Source of the DNA: an uncultured Aquimarina sp.
Lineage (GTDB): Bacteria > Bacteroidota > Bacteroidia > Flavobacteriales > Flavobacteriaceae
Direction of reading: 5' to 3'
Length of the DNA stretch: 64,000 bases
NCBI GenBank assembly: GCA_947489195.1
Contig: CANLCT010000002.1
Span: 1-64,000 of the forward strand
Part shown: positions 19,443-30,651 of the stretch, in pieces
Layout: each line of letters begins with the position of its first letter
How positions within the stretch are numbered: the stretch's first letter is position 1
Made by a program: the position numbers and the translations under genes
The notes under the pieces: generated by a model
The model's database searches: none
Told to the model about the DNA's origin: nothing
Seen by the model: only the letters and a program-made list of their open reading frames with translations

Positions 19443-22400
19443 TTATCCTTTAGTAGTTGTTAAAATATCAGTTACGCTAACGGAGCTTTGTCTTTTGTAT
19501 TCAAATCCGTTCCATAATAAATAGGTAAATCTCATCGCTAATGTTTCAGCGGTTATAGCAATTTGGTTATTCATGTTGTACATTACTAGTATTTGTGAGT
19601 AATCTTTGGCGTGTAAAATTTTATAATCCGTATCCACAGTAGCACCTGACATTACAGCAAAGGCTTGTGTGTCTTTGTTTTTTGTTCCATTTATTACATC
19701 CAATTCAATTTTTGGATCATTAAAAGGTTCTGGATTTCGTATTAGTAAAGCTACAATGTCACCAGTTTCGGTGTTTTTTATAAAATTAAATTCGGTAGTA
19801 GCAGCAGGATCTAAAGGAGTAATTTCAAATAATCCATAGATCACCCGATCAAATAAATCGAGGGTAGCTCCTTCAAGGTTTTTACTAATAGTGTTCGTTT
19901 GTGCTTTTCCATTTAAAATAGCATAAGCTGTGCTTAAATTTTGTTTACTAATACTGGTTTCAATACTAAATACAGCTTTATTAGCCACTTCTTCAATTAA
20001 TGATTCGGTATCGTTTTTAAGTAAGTAACTTTTTACTTGTGCTTCAAAATTGATGTAACGCGATGTTTGAAAAACAAAGTTGTGTATCTCTTTTTCGACA
20101 AAATCAGTGGCACCTGCTTTTTTGTATTTTGAATTTACAATTGCCGTATACATTTTTTGCGGCTTCATGTTATTCAAAGTAACTTCGGTCACATAACTTT
20201 TAGGTTTGGTAATTGTAGAGCCACCGCCCATACAATTATCACCATTAGCTAAATTGTTATAAAGTTGATGCTCTATAGGGAATAAAGTATTATTATCTGG
20301 TGTCCAATCTACCTGTGTAGCAGGTATTTCTTTGATTTCAATGTCAGATTTTGGAGGATTGTTTAACAAAATATCCTCGACAGGGTCTTTAACCAAAACC
20401 TCAACCCTATTTTCAATAGCGTCTCCAATACCATCGTATGCTGGCCAATCTCCTAACATATGAAAAGCATAAGGTTTTAAATAGAAGAGTACTATTTTAT
20501 TATTACCCCCTGCTGTACCATAAAACAATGGTTTTGATAACAATAAGTTTCCATCGGCATTAGGGTACGAGCGTTTGTAATCAATATATTGCCTTAAGGT
20601 AGCATGCGCATAAATGTCCTTATCGGCTTGCGATAGGTTTAATTTAAAACTGTCTTTTTTGTACACACCATAAATTTCCTTTGGACCTGGGTAATGCCCA
20701 ACGGGTCCCGAAGTAGCAAAACCAAAATAAAATTCCTTAGTACTTTTAGTGCCTTGAACGGTATCGGCTAAGGAGAAATGAATACGGTATTGCGAGTCTG
20801 GTCGCCAAATAGGTTCTACTACATTGGTTATAGCATCAACACTAGCTTGAAAATCTTCGGTAATGGTTTGTTGATCTGGTAAATTTTCAGATAATTGGTG
20901 GTCGTAGTCAGATAACCAGCTAGCTTCAAACAGTACCGTATCACAAATACTTTGAGTAATTGGAGGTACATCAGCCTCTTCTTTTCCAACAATAAAATCA
21001 TCGTTAACCATCATGTCACCAATACCGGTAGAAGCTACTTTAACTTTTCGGCAGCCTTGGGCTTCTAGAATGCTTAGTTCATTAAGCAAGCGAGCCAATT
21101 CGGCTTCTTGTTCGGCGCTAGTGGTTTCAATATTTTCTACTTCAATATCCAGGATATTGTCTTGTAAAGTTTCAATTTGCTCACGTACTGAGGCAATTTG
21201 ATCGGCATTAGCCACATCGGGGATTATTTTTACCTGACTAATCGTATTGGTATCGGGAGCGATGTATTCGAATTCTTCTTCAAGCTGTGCGGCTGTTTGA
21301 TATACGGTATCAAAAGCTTCAAAAGTTACTCGAGTGTCGGTGTTATTAAATACACTTTCATAAAAAATAAAAGTAGCTCCTTTTGCCCCTGTATTTAATT
21401 TAAAACTTACTTTGCGTGATGCATTACGGTATTTAAGTACCAGTGGATTCAAGTTATTGAATTGCAAACCTCGACTAAAATTAAAATTAGGACTATAGGT
21501 TTTAGCTACCACAGCATAATCGGCTTGGGGTCTGTTTCCACCTGTAGTAAATTGATTGCCAATAATAGTAAAAGCTAAGTTTTGGTGCTCATAAAATTTA
21601 TCAACCTCCGAGGCAATGGCGTCGGTAATATCTAGATCAAGATCCATTTCAACGAGCGGGTAACGCCTACCTAAAGGCACATTTCGCCAATTGGCACGTT
21701 GTACATAATTAAAAGTATGTTTACAAAATAAGGATTCGGATGAAATCCCCGCCTGTTCTGGTATAAACCAACCCGGTTCTCCTTGTTTAATGTATGAAAA
21801 TGGCGTGTCTCCCAGTATACGCAGTGCATTGTACTTAGCTTCCGATTTTTGCCAATAACCTATTTTAATGCGATCTACATTAACATTGTCTTTAATAGTA
21901 ATGGCTTTGTAAGGATTGTAAGGCACCCATGCACTACCATTCCAAGTGGATACCTCAATAGATTCTATACTATATTTATGTTCCACTTGCCTAAAATCCC
22001 TTCCACGAACGGATTTTTCTGGTGGAATCAATTCAATACTGCCTTCGGGTCTGTGACTTATACCACCAATAAGAGACCTGACGTTATGAGGAATCACAGG
22101 TTTTTGAAATTTCAAATCCACAAAAACATCCATTGGCAATACAGGCAAGTTGCTGTTTGGAGCCCTACCAGCTGTACTTTTAGTCATGCGTAACAAATCA
22201 AAAGCTTCGCCAGTAAGCATACTAATGGCTTTCACATTTTGATCAGCAATGCGTTCTGGTAATACTTCAATAGGTGTAGTATCAACTCGTTTTTCTTTTT
22301 CCCATTTTACATCAACACTAATACACTTCGAAATTTTAATGAAGCCTATTTTTATACGTCCACATACGCGAACACGCGCATAAATTCGGAAAGGTTTTGG

Positions 22401-25400
22401 TACCTCGGCTCCAAATAGCGTATCAATACTAATCCCTACGTTAAGAATCCAAAATTTAACTTCGGCACCACCCCCAGCAGCTACATAGCCCCCAATTTGC
22501 GGACGCTCAAAACTTATTTCGCCCCCTACTTCGGCATATAGCCATGCTTTTACTTTAGCAGGACCAAAACTTTTGTCAAAATTAAAATCGGCACGTGCAC
22601 CCACAGCCATTCCTTTAGCAGAAAGCTCTAAGTAGGATAACATGGTAATTAAAGTAAAAACGCGGGCTTCGTTCGGTTTTTGTCGACTTCCTAAATGTAC
22701 ATACCAAGCCGATGAGTTGCGGAACGGGAAGTAGGCTTCCATACCTACATTTAAGGTAATTAAGTTTCCATTACTTTTAGGAAGCTTAAAGTTGATGCCA
22801 GCACCTAACTCTAACGAGCCATCGCCAATAGCAATAAAGGCAAAGAAAGGCGGATCACTAGTATCATCCAAGCCTAGGGCAGTACCTAAAATATTAGCAC
22901 GCCCATCAAATACAAATAAGCTGGGAATCGATAAAATAAACATAACCCTTGCCGAAAGTAACGTACCATCGGAAGTGACTAAAGTAGCTCCCGCACCAAT
23001 AGAAAAACCTTTTTTGGCTTTTTCGGATTTATCTGGACCTCTAAACTTTCTAATATTTACACCGCGTTCAGGGTAGGTATAATAATCATACCACGTATCG
23101 CCACCTGGACCCGATTTTAAGCCTACGGCTTCTTTTTCGGCAATATACCTAAAGCCTAATAACCCACGGAATCCACTAATACTTACGGGGGGTACTATAG
23201 GAATTGGTGTGGGTATTTCCACACTAGCATCAATAAGAAATGCGGGGTATTTGGGTTGTAAGCGGAACTCCGCACTCCCTGCAATTTTTGCTTTTGGTAG
23301 TTTTATAGAAACGCCTCCAATATATTCTGGTGATTCACCTGGCTGAGGTATGGATAAATAACCTTTTATAATGGCTGTTGCCGAAGCTGGTGAGGCACTC
23401 CCCGGAATAATAATATCCGCCTCAATGGTCTGGATACGGAATTCGGAATGGAACTCGCCTTTATCAATAGTAAAGTAATATTGCATCCCTTTACCGCGGG
23501 CTTCCAAACCTAAGGAACCTAAATTAATAGCCCCATCGAACCCAAATACCATGTATTTACGGGTTTTTCCTTTGTATTCCTGTTGGTAGGATCCTAAATT
23601 GATATTGGTAATGGCCACCTCAACAGGCCCTAAATTTAAGCTGAAGTTAGCCGGTACAGGAATGGTTCCTCCAATAATTTCGAAGCTTCCATCACTGTAA
23701 ATACGCATGCGTTGTATAGGAATACGTTGCGCTCCTAAAAATTTTTGCATTAATGGGCTAGGGAATTCAATATCACAAGCACAACCAATAAAAAACGTGC
23801 CATCTTGACTGCCTAGCTCCACAGATTTTAAGTGAAACTGGATTACATTTTTAATCCCAAAGGGTTTAAAACCATCTTTTTCGGATGCCGATACTAAAAA
23901 GTCGCCGTTATCATCAAAATGACCAAAAATTTCTATTTCAGCAATATCACCATTGGCATCTTGTAAGCGAGGTATTTTTAAGCCTCCTAAAATATTGGAT
24001 TCAATTACTTTGTTTTGTTTAAACGTAATATCAAAAGCCTCAAACCATACCTCAAAACCATTGCCTCCAATTTTTTTGATTAATCGATTTGGGGGTCCTG
24101 CAGTTTTGCACTCGCTTAAAAAGTCTGCATAAGCAGTTTGAGCATTATTCCCTTCAAAAGTTTTAACTTCTCCATCCGTTGTAGTTAGACTTAACGGAAA
24201 GTCAAACGTATATGGAGTAGTCCCTAACTCATTTAAATGACGTATTAGCTCACCACTATTAGCAATCTCTTTGGTTTCATCTGCTGCGGTAATGGCTATT
24301 GGATACTGAAATGTAAAGCAGTCACCGTAATAATCCGTAATGGTGTCTTGCGGGATGGTAATTGCCTCTAAGGCTATGGTTCCCGAAACCCCTCCAGTAC
24401 CTATAAGTAAGTCATAACCTGCTACGCGGGCAGTAGTCCCTGGGTGATTGTCTGCACTGTCAAACCACCTTGGGGGTAACGTAATGGCAGCAAGTTGTGC
24501 GTATACGCCCTTAAAATTTTCGGGGCGCCCGTCGGCAATAGCTTCGGGGATGTTGCTGTCATTACTTAGATCAACTTTTAAGCCATCAAACTCGGCAATA
24601 ATACCTGTATTGGCAATTTCGGATCGGGTAAGGCTAAAGCTGTTTTCTTTTACAAATTGGAAACCACTTTGTGTAGAATATTCTAAGGTTCCTATATTAA
24701 ATGTTAAAGCACTTTTAGTTGGTTCGGGTATTTGTTGAAAAACATCATCCACCGGTTGTAACCATTTACGGGGAAATTGTAAGACAATATTTAAATCATT
24801 TAGACTAAAACCAAAATAAGGAATTATTAATGTTCTTAAATTGAGAGGTGTTTGAGTAGAAAATGCTATTTGATCAATAAATTCTTTTAAATTATCATAA
24901 GCTTCATCTACGTGTGAAACATCCTGTAGAATATATTTTGATAAAATTAATGATTGACTTATGTCGTTCGCTTCTAAATCAGAAGCTATATCTTCATACG
25001 TTAAATCATTAGTATAAATAATACTTATATTATATGTCTCATTTAAATTTATTACAAATTCTTCTAAACTTTCTTCTTCTACAAAGTCATCATTCGAACT
25101 TAGGTATTCTAATACATCTTCGTAAGAATAGTTTTCAGGTAATAAATCTTCATCAATAGTGAAATCTTGCAAAAAATTGGAAATTGTTTTTTCCTGATTT
25201 TTTAATTGATTTGAAATATCTTCTAACAATATGTCATCTCTAAAAATAATTTCATTTGGAGTGCCATCCCATTGATACTCGTCATTAATTACTCCTATTA
25301 ATACCTCAAAATCAAATAACCTTACACGTAAAGGGTTTCTGTTTTTAAGTGCTATTAAAAGATTAACCAAATCGAGCTCAAATATATCTGTAATAATATT

Positions 25401-25757
25401 TAATACAGCTGTAGGTGTCCAAGAGAAATTTTGAAAATCAAAATTGGATAAATACCTATTAATTAACCATGAAAATTCAACAGTAAAATTAAGCTCTGTA
25501 TTTGTTTGGTCTTCTGAAGGATTAATGAACATTCCTAGGCCAGTATTTCCTATATCAAAACCAACCTTATTATCTATAACAATATCTAAATTTGTAACCC
25601 AACCTTCACCCTTTCCAATGAAGGTTTTTCTTAAATTTTTATAATAAATCCTATCAAAAATAAAATCTGAACCCTCTTGAATAAAATTAAATTCATTGGG
25701 CAAAAAATCTAAATTAATTAGATTTGATACGGGTTGTATGGAAATTCTATTGGACAT
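19443..25757 (-). CDS. Giant beta-rich protein, unknown function (DUF6603-like?)
   Basis: I choose the ATG at 25757 (MSNRISIQPVSN, 2105 residues) because the in-frame alternative at 25790 overlaps the upstream gene. There is no signal peptide. Residues about 380-1150 are an extended run of amphipathic beta-strands with many Gly (for example GFDGAINLGSLGLEARGKG and SISGFRGLLGFRY), reminiscent of DUF6603-type proteins or of an elongated beta-slab. Around residue 1510-1580 lies a short coiled coil (REQIETLQDNILDIEVENIE). Cys residues are sparse. The next gene follows 4 bases later, so it is co-expressed with the vWA giant. Homology is uncertain and the DUF6603 link is only an impression. Confidence 0.7.
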   Translation of the reverse strand: MSNRISIQPVSNLINLDFLPNEFNFIQEGSDFIFDRIYYKNLRKTFIGKGEGWVTNLDIVIDNKVGFDIGNTGLGMFINPSEDQTNTELNFTVEFSWLINRYLSNFDFQNFSWTPTAVLNIITDIFELDLVNLLIALKNRNPLRVRLFDFEVLIGVINDEYQWDGTPNEIIFRDDILLEDISNQLKNQEKTISNFLQDFTIDEDLLPENYSYEDVLEYLSSNDDFVEEESLEEFVINLNETYNISIIYTNDLTYEDIASDLEANDISQSLILSKYILQDVSHVDEAYDNLKEFIDQIAFSTQTPLNLRTLIIPYFGFSLNDLNIVLQFPRKWLQPVDDVFQQIPEPTKSALTFNIGTLEYSTQSGFQFVKENSFSLTRSEIANTGIIAEFDGLKVDLSNDSNIPEAIADGRPENFKGVYAQLAAITLPPRWFDSADNHPGTTARVAGYDLLIGTGGVSGTIALEAITIPQDTITDYYGDCFTFQYPIAITAADETKEIANSGELIRHLNELGTTPYTFDFPLSLTTTDGEVKTFEGNNAQTAYADFLSECKTAGPPNRLIKKIGGNGFEVWFEAFDITFKQNKVIESNILGGLKIPRLQDANGDIAEIEIFGHFDDNGDFLVSASEKDGFKPFGIKNVIQFHLKSVELGSQDGTFFIGCACDIEFPSPLMQKFLGAQRIPIQRMRIYSDGSFEIIGGTIPVPANFSLNLGPVEVAITNINLGSYQQEYKGKTRKYMVFGFDGAINLGSLGLEARGKGMQYYFTIDKGEFHSEFRIQTIEADIIIPGSASPASATAIIKGYLSIPQPGESPEYIGGVSIKLPKAKIAGSAEFRLQPKYPAFLIDASVEIPTPIPIVPPVSISGFRGLLGFRYIAEKEAVGLKSGPGGDTWYDYYTYPERGVNIRKFRGPDKSEKAKKGFSIGAGATLVTSDGTLLSARVMFILSIPSLFVFDGRANILGTALGLDDTSDPPFFAFIAIGDGSLELGAGINFKLPKSNGNLITLNVGMEAYFPFRNSSAWYVHLGSRQKPNEARVFTLITMLSYLELSAKGMAVGARADFNFDKSFGPAKVKAWLYAEVGGEISFERPQIGGYVAAGGGAEVKFWILNVGISIDTLFGAEVPKPFRIYARVRVCGRIKIGFIKISKCISVDVKWEKEKRVDTTPIEVLPERIADQNVKAISMLTGEAFDLLRMTKSTAGRAPNSNLPVLPMDVFVDLKFQKPVIPHNVRSLIGGISHRPEGSIELIPPEKSVRGRDFRQVEHKYSIESIEVSTWNGSAWVPYNPYKAITIKDNVNVDRIKIGYWQKSEAKYNALRILGDTPFSYIKQGEPGWFIPEQAGISSESLFCKHTFNYVQRANWRNVPLGRRYPLVEMDLDLDITDAIASEVDKFYEHQNLAFTIIGNQFTTGGNRPQADYAVVAKTYSPNFNFSRGLQFNNLNPLVLKYRNASRKVSFKLNTGAKGATFIFYESVFNNTDTRVTFEAFDTVYQTAAQLEEEFEYIAPDTNTISQVKIIPDVANADQIASVREQIETLQDNILDIEVENIETTSAEQEAELARLLNELSILEAQGCRKVKVASTGIGDMMVNDDFIVGKEEADVPPITQSICDTVLFEASWLSDYDHQLSENLPDQQTITEDFQASVDAITNVVEPIWRPDSQYRIHFSLADTVQGTKSTKEFYFGFATSGPVGHYPGPKEIYGVYKKDSFKLNLSQADKDIYAHATLRQYIDYKRSYPNADGNLLLSKPLFYGTAGGNNKIVLFYLKPYAFHMLGDWPAYDGIGDAIENRVEVLVKDPVEDILLNNPPKSDIEIKEIPATQVDWTPDNNTLFPIEHQLYNNLANGDNCMGGGSTITKPKSYVTEVTLNNMKPQKMYTAIVNSKYKKAGATDFVEKEIHNFVFQTSRYINFEAQVKSYLLKNDTESLIEEVANKAVFSIETSISKQNLSTAYAILNGKAQTNTISKNLEGATLDLFDRVIYGLFEITPLDPAATTEFNFIKNTETGDIVALLIRNPEPFNDPKIELDVINGTKNKDTQAFAVMSGATVDTDYKILHAKDYSQILVMYNMNNQIAITAETLAMRFTYLLWNGFEYKRQSSVSVTDILTTTKG

Positions 25758-25765
25758 AGTTGTTT

Positions 25766-26956
25766 TTATTCTGTTAATTGAACAAACCAAAAATCAGTTA
25801 ATGATACTTGGATAATTATTTTTTTAGGCAAGACATTTAGTTCTTCAACTTCTTTTTGTTTTTTATAAATATTATCGTCATGATTGTCTGGGGATTCATA
25901 GACCATTATTTTTTTATTATTAAAAGCTTCCAATAAATATTCATATCCATTTTTGCCATTAATCAAAAAATTGTTTTTTGAGGATGTACATACATTTTCA
26001 TTTTTAAAGAGTTCTTTTAATATTTCGCCTTCATCTAAAACTTGATCGTATGCTCTTTTTAACTCGTTATGATATTCCGAAAAATCATCTTTTGTATATC
26101 CTAGCCATCTTATTTTATTGTAAATAGTATCTTTATAATAGATTGTGTCATACTCTTCATTCGAAGATCTTTTTTCGTTATCGTCGATATAATCGCCTTC
26201 AATTTTGTTAGCTCTTGTATATTGAATTAGAGGATTATCACCATAATAATAATATTGAATGGCAGTAGTATCCTTTGTTATATTATTAATTTTTCTTCTA
26301 CTAATAATAGATGAAGATAGTTGGGAATCATTTTTAAGTTCAAATAATAATTCAGTAACAGAATCAGTTTTAATATGCTTACTAAGTTTGTAACTATTAC
26401 GACCCTCCCATTCTTTGATGTGATGTTTTATAGTATTTCCCTGCATATTTTGGATATCTTTATTGTAATATGCATACCCGTTCTTTCCTATAAAAGGGAG
26501 AAGTGTTTTATCGGATAAAAAATTAAGGTTGAATTCTTCTGCACTTGGTGAAGTCCTATAATTATTTATTAAAGTATCATTTTCTCCAATATTGTAGGAG
26601 TAATCCTCGTGGTGTCTTATAATTGGGAAATGACTGTGTTGTACATTGCAATTGAAATACTCTATTGATCCTTCGTCATAAATTTCTGAGTGATACATTT
26701 CGAAGTTCTGTAGAGTACCTATTTCATTAAAGTTTATTTTAAATTTATTTTCTTTATTATTAGTGAGTGATTTAAATGGATTTATCACAGTAATGCTACT
26801 TATGTTTAATAAATTTAGCTCTTTCATATCTAAAAAAACAGCAGTATCATTTGTTGAAATAGTTTCAAATCTTGTATTACCATCTATAGTTTTATTTATA
26901 GTTGAACAGGCAATGAATGCGATAGAGATAATTAAAATAGATATAGACTTATTCAT
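25766..26956 (-). CDS. Putative lipoprotein, unknown function
   Basis: The 396-residue product begins MNKSISILIISIAFIACST, a short signal peptide with lipobox IAFIAC (Cys 17), so it should be lipid-anchored in the cell envelope. The mature part is rich in Asn, Tyr and acidic residues, with several YYYxD and DTIYYKDTIYNK strands that look like the 'MORN-like' or antitoxin-like repeats of Bacteroidetes lipoproteins. Its start shares one base with the stop of the 1202-residue gene, and the 2105-residue gene begins 8 bases after its stop. It is therefore part of the operon and may anchor a complex. Confidence 0.75.
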   Translation of the reverse strand: MNKSISILIISIAFIACSTINKTIDGNTRFETISTNDTAVFLDMKELNLLNISSITVINPFKSLTNNKENKFKINFNEIGTLQNFEMYHSEIYDEGSIEYFNCNVQHSHFPIIRHHEDYSYNIGENDTLINNYRTSPSAEEFNLNFLSDKTLLPFIGKNGYAYYNKDIQNMQGNTIKHHIKEWEGRNSYKLSKHIKTDSVTELLFELKNDSQLSSSIISRRKINNITKDTTAIQYYYYGDNPLIQYTRANKIEGDYIDDNEKRSSNEEYDTIYYKDTIYNKIRWLGYTKDDFSEYHNELKRAYDQVLDEGEILKELFKNENVCTSSKNNFLINGKNGYEYLLEAFNNKKIMVYESPDNHDDNIYKKQKEVEELNVLPKKIIIQVSLTDFWFVQLTE

Positions 26957-29900
26957 TAGCTCCTAAAATGTTTAATTATTCCTTCTAAATTTAAAAATAA
27001 GAGAACTTTTGGTGTATGGAAAATTTTTGATCTTTCAATAAAATACCTTAACCATCTTATATCGTGTGTGTTAATGGCTTGTATTAATCGTTTTGCATGG
27101 TTCACATTAGTGGTTGCTCTACTTCCTAAATTAGCTCTTCCGTCACCTCTATTCCATACAAAAGTTGAATAAACACACAATTCTGCAACATTTAATACTT
27201 TTAACGAATCATCTTTGTAAAATTGATTTTCTGAATTATCATAGACTTTCATATACAACCTATTTTTTATTACATAATCTATAATTCTTTTCAAGTATTT
27301 TTGAGTAGATTGTGAATCATCACCCTGAAGAAGAGGTAAAGTTTTTCCAATAGTTATATTATAATCAAGAGAAATTGTATCCCAAACTTCTTTCTTAAAA
27401 GGATAAAACTCTTTCATTGCTAGTATTTTATGTTTACCTAATGCATTTTGTAAAACTGTTTTTTTTAACCCTGTGACATTTGCACTAGTTTCATTTATAT
27501 AGTTTAACAAGCTGTTATAATTCGATCTCCCGCCTATGTCATATCCAAATCCAAAGGTTATGCCAGAGTTATTTTTTGTTGAAGACCAAGAAAAATCATA
27601 TATTTTGAAGGTTGATTCATTTTTTTCTTTAATCACATATTTACCATTTATTTTTTTTGAAGCTCCATTAATAGTAAATGTTCCGTCACTAATTTCTTCA
27701 TAACCAAAATTAGCTAAAGCAATTGCATTCAATTTTGTCTCTTGAGCAAGAGTTATAACTCCAGCTGATTTCAAGTGAGATAAATTATAGATGTTTGATT
27801 TGGCTGATGCTTTTCCTTTTGAATATGGAATGTGAGGTTTTTTTCCTATTCTATTAAAGTAACTTTTTGGATTCTCCCAATTAAAAGTTGTAGCAGCGTT
27901 GATAGGAAGATTTATAGTTGCAAAATAAGCCTCTTGTTTTGTAGACGCTATTGAATAAAATTCTTTTTCATAAGTCTTTTTATTAGCTGTTGTTTTTGTT
28001 AGACCTGACCTAAATAATTCTTCTAAAACAGGAGACTGTTGTTTGCTTCTTAATTCATTTGCAAGCTTAAACCATTCTTGGGTATTATCTTTTTCAAAAA
28101 AATTAATGAATGGATTATTATCTACGACAGCACTATTAACAGTAACTTTTGTATAGGGAGTTTTAGTAATATCTTCAATGTAAAAAGGTAATCTAAAAGC
28201 AATTTCAAAAGTCAAATTATCTAAATCTCCATCATATAGATAGTCACGTATTTCATTATATAAAATTCGATCTCTACTACCGTTATCACTTATTTGTGTT
28301 AAGGTATTTTGGATATCGGTTAATAGTGCAGCATCAAAAGGGTTACCTGTAATAAAATTAGGGATTACTTCATTCGTCATTACTCTATCGGTAGGCGTAT
28401 TTTCTTCTCCTATTTCATTTTTAAATAGCGTTGCATATTCTGAGGTAGTAAAATTACTTCCATCAATACTGTAAAAAGGAATTTCCAAGTTTTCTTCCTG
28501 TAATTCAATGTTACCTCCATTTTCTTTTAGACCTAGTAATTTAAAAGTTTGTTTAAAAAGTTGTCTGCCAGAATCTTTTATAAGAGTGTTTGTATAAGAA
28601 ATAAAGAAGACAAATTTATTAGCTAAAAAAGTGTCTTTGATTTTAGTTTCAATAATTTGTTTTTGAGCTGTGGTATATGCGATAGATAAAAAACATTCGG
28701 CTGGTGAATTACCTGTTAATCCAGTTAATAAAATAGGGTCATTTACTCTTATTTCTAATCCGTTTTTGGTATTTCCTGCATCACTAAATTGTATTTTGTG
28801 AACAGAAGTAATACTCTTATTTTTTTTATGATCATTATAAAGATTAATCCATTCTAAATAATCATTGGGTTCTCTTTTAGCTTTTTTTCCAGTATATTGT
28901 TTTTGTGCTCTATTATAAAAAAACGCTTCCCTGTATATATTTCTATTAAATTGATTTGATCTTTCTCCTTTATTAGGAATTCGATCTTTATTAAGATTTA
29001 TACCCTTTGCTTTTATTGAATTAGCTGTTCTATAACTAAAACAAACTTCACCAATACTATCTATTGCTTTGCCTTGGGTGAGTTCACAACCAATACCTTT
29101 TGTTTCAGAAAAGATAGTGTTTCCCAAACCAGAAAGTGTGTTTTTATAAATGTTATTTATAGCTGTTTTATTTCTAGTTAAGTCGTTAGTTTTTCCTAAT
29201 TCAATTAATGTTGGGGTTAGTTGATGTGTAATTTTTTCGATAGATAACTCATGCCTTTTATAGTTCAGGATTTGATCCTGAATTACTTTGTCATCACTAT
29301 AATCAGAATATTCTAACCTAATATAAGATGAAACTGCATTTGTGTTATTGGCAACATAGGTTCGTAGCTCAATTTCTTTTTTCCAATTAGTATCATTATC
29401 TACTAATTTTTCATAACGTTGCTTATGTTCGTATGTTTTTTTATTTACCCAAGAAGCACCTAAATGATTTGTTTGTAAATGAAATAGTTCGTTATTATTT
29501 TTATTTGGTATTGCAATTTTAATCCTAAAATAATCATACTTAGAACCTTTTCGCCCTGTGAAACCTTCTTTTAGGATATGTATTGGCCAAACATTAATTG
29601 TAGTTGTTCCTTTTTTAAAGGATTTATAATCTGTTGATAAAGTTGGGCTATTACCCGTATTGGAAATTTTAATTTGAGAAAAACTTTTTCCCGATACATT
29701 AATATGTGGAGGGAGTCCATATTTATTTCGAATATCAATATAAACAGAGGTTCCTGTATTCAATTTACTTAAAAATAAATTATATCCATCCCTAAATCTT
29801 CTAACAACATTTCCATCTTTTGGGTTTTCTATTTTAAAGTTTTGCCTAAAAAATAACCCAAAGTAAGCAGCTGGATCAATATAATTAAGAATCTCTAATC

Positions 29901-30564
29901 TTTTAATTTCTTTATTAGCTTCTGTAGAAATAATAGAGATGTCAATTATATTTTCTAAAGTACGGGCTTCTTCTATAGTAGGGTTAAAGCCATTCTCTTC
30001 AAGCATTATTTCAAAACCAAATTCGGTACTACCTAAACCAATAGCAGCTCCTTTATTTATGTGTATTTGGTTGTAATCTTCTTTAGTAAAAAAAGAATCT
30101 ATTTTAGTATTAGTATCCGTATTATTCGAAATAATTTCAAAACTATCTTTAAATTTATTTCTTCTTATTAGTGGAGATAATTCTCCATCATTTATAACTC
30201 CTTTATTTAAGGCTTCTAAAACTTTATTTTCTTTTGACTCTTTGATTTCTCCTGTATTTTCAAAGTAGCTGCTTTTTTTAATACCTCGATAAATAAAATA
30301 TTTAACTTTTGGTATTCCTAAAAATTCGGCATAATTTATAAATGGCTTTAAAATTAGGTTTACTAAATCAGGGTCACTAGTATTTGAGACAACAATCTCT
30401 CCTTCCATAGGAGAGTAAATCTTTTTATCTTGTATAGATAATTTAGATGTTACTCTATATTGAGTATCTTCTTTTAAATCTACAGGTCCATATGCTTGAG
30501 TATTTGTTTGCACTTGCATATCAGAAGAGGATATGTAAAAACTTATTTTGCCTTTTTTTGCCAT
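26956..30564 (-). CDS. Large protein with GH24-lysozyme-like C-terminus
   Basis: The 1202-residue protein has no signal peptide. The first 900 residues are not recognised; they contain a beta-rich part and many charged stretches. Near the C-terminus (about residues 990-1190) the pattern ESTFKIYD ... GITFGFGYDIGG ... AELCVYSTFVWNRGDGR ... HAKRLIQAINTHD follows T4-type GH24 lysozyme order: catalytic Glu and Asp, the T-[IF]-G-[IF]-G strand, the central helix and a closing helical hairpin. The Asp-to-Thr loop is longer than in T4 lysozyme. If correct, the enzyme would cut peptidoglycan, as tail-associated lysozymes do. The gene precedes a lipoprotein and the giant genes in the same transcript. 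Confidence 0.65.
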   Translation of the reverse strand: MAKKGKISFYISSSDMQVQTNTQAYGPVDLKEDTQYRVTSKLSIQDKKIYSPMEGEIVVSNTSDPDLVNLILKPFINYAEFLGIPKVKYFIYRGIKKSSYFENTGEIKESKENKVLEALNKGVINDGELSPLIRRNKFKDSFEIISNNTDTNTKIDSFFTKEDYNQIHINKGAAIGLGSTEFGFEIMLEENGFNPTIEEARTLENIIDISIISTEANKEIKRLEILNYIDPAAYFGLFFRQNFKIENPKDGNVVRRFRDGYNLFLSKLNTGTSVYIDIRNKYGLPPHINVSGKSFSQIKISNTGNSPTLSTDYKSFKKGTTTINVWPIHILKEGFTGRKGSKYDYFRIKIAIPNKNNNELFHLQTNHLGASWVNKKTYEHKQRYEKLVDNDTNWKKEIELRTYVANNTNAVSSYIRLEYSDYSDDKVIQDQILNYKRHELSIEKITHQLTPTLIELGKTNDLTRNKTAINNIYKNTLSGLGNTIFSETKGIGCELTQGKAIDSIGEVCFSYRTANSIKAKGINLNKDRIPNKGERSNQFNRNIYREAFFYNRAQKQYTGKKAKREPNDYLEWINLYNDHKKNKSITSVHKIQFSDAGNTKNGLEIRVNDPILLTGLTGNSPAECFLSIAYTTAQKQIIETKIKDTFLANKFVFFISYTNTLIKDSGRQLFKQTFKLLGLKENGGNIELQEENLEIPFYSIDGSNFTTSEYATLFKNEIGEENTPTDRVMTNEVIPNFITGNPFDAALLTDIQNTLTQISDNGSRDRILYNEIRDYLYDGDLDNLTFEIAFRLPFYIEDITKTPYTKVTVNSAVVDNNPFINFFEKDNTQEWFKLANELRSKQQSPVLEELFRSGLTKTTANKKTYEKEFYSIASTKQEAYFATINLPINAATTFNWENPKSYFNRIGKKPHIPYSKGKASAKSNIYNLSHLKSAGVITLAQETKLNAIALANFGYEEISDGTFTINGASKKINGKYVIKEKNESTFKIYDFSWSSTKNNSGITFGFGYDIGGRSNYNSLLNYINETSANVTGLKKTVLQNALGKHKILAMKEFYPFKKEVWDTISLDYNITIGKTLPLLQGDDSQSTQKYLKRIIDYVIKNRLYMKVYDNSENQFYKDDSLKVLNVAELCVYSTFVWNRGDGRANLGSRATTNVNHAKRLIQAINTHDIRWLRYFIERSKIFHTPKVLLFLNLEGIIKHFRS

Positions 30565-30651
30565 TTTAATAATTATTTCGAATACATTTAATATTTTTGT
30601 TTATTAATTCTTAAAAAAGAAACTGTATAAATCTGTATGTAATTTTTTAAA

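Noticed and set aside
25758-25790. Upstream start for the 2105-residue protein
   Set aside because: It would overlap the preceding lipoprotein gene by 25 bases and add residues unlike the rest; the ATG at 25757 gives clean operon spacing.
10031-30564. Intact prophage
   Set aside because: No integrase, terminase, portal, capsid or tape-measure genes are visible, so fibre-like genes alone do not make a prophage.
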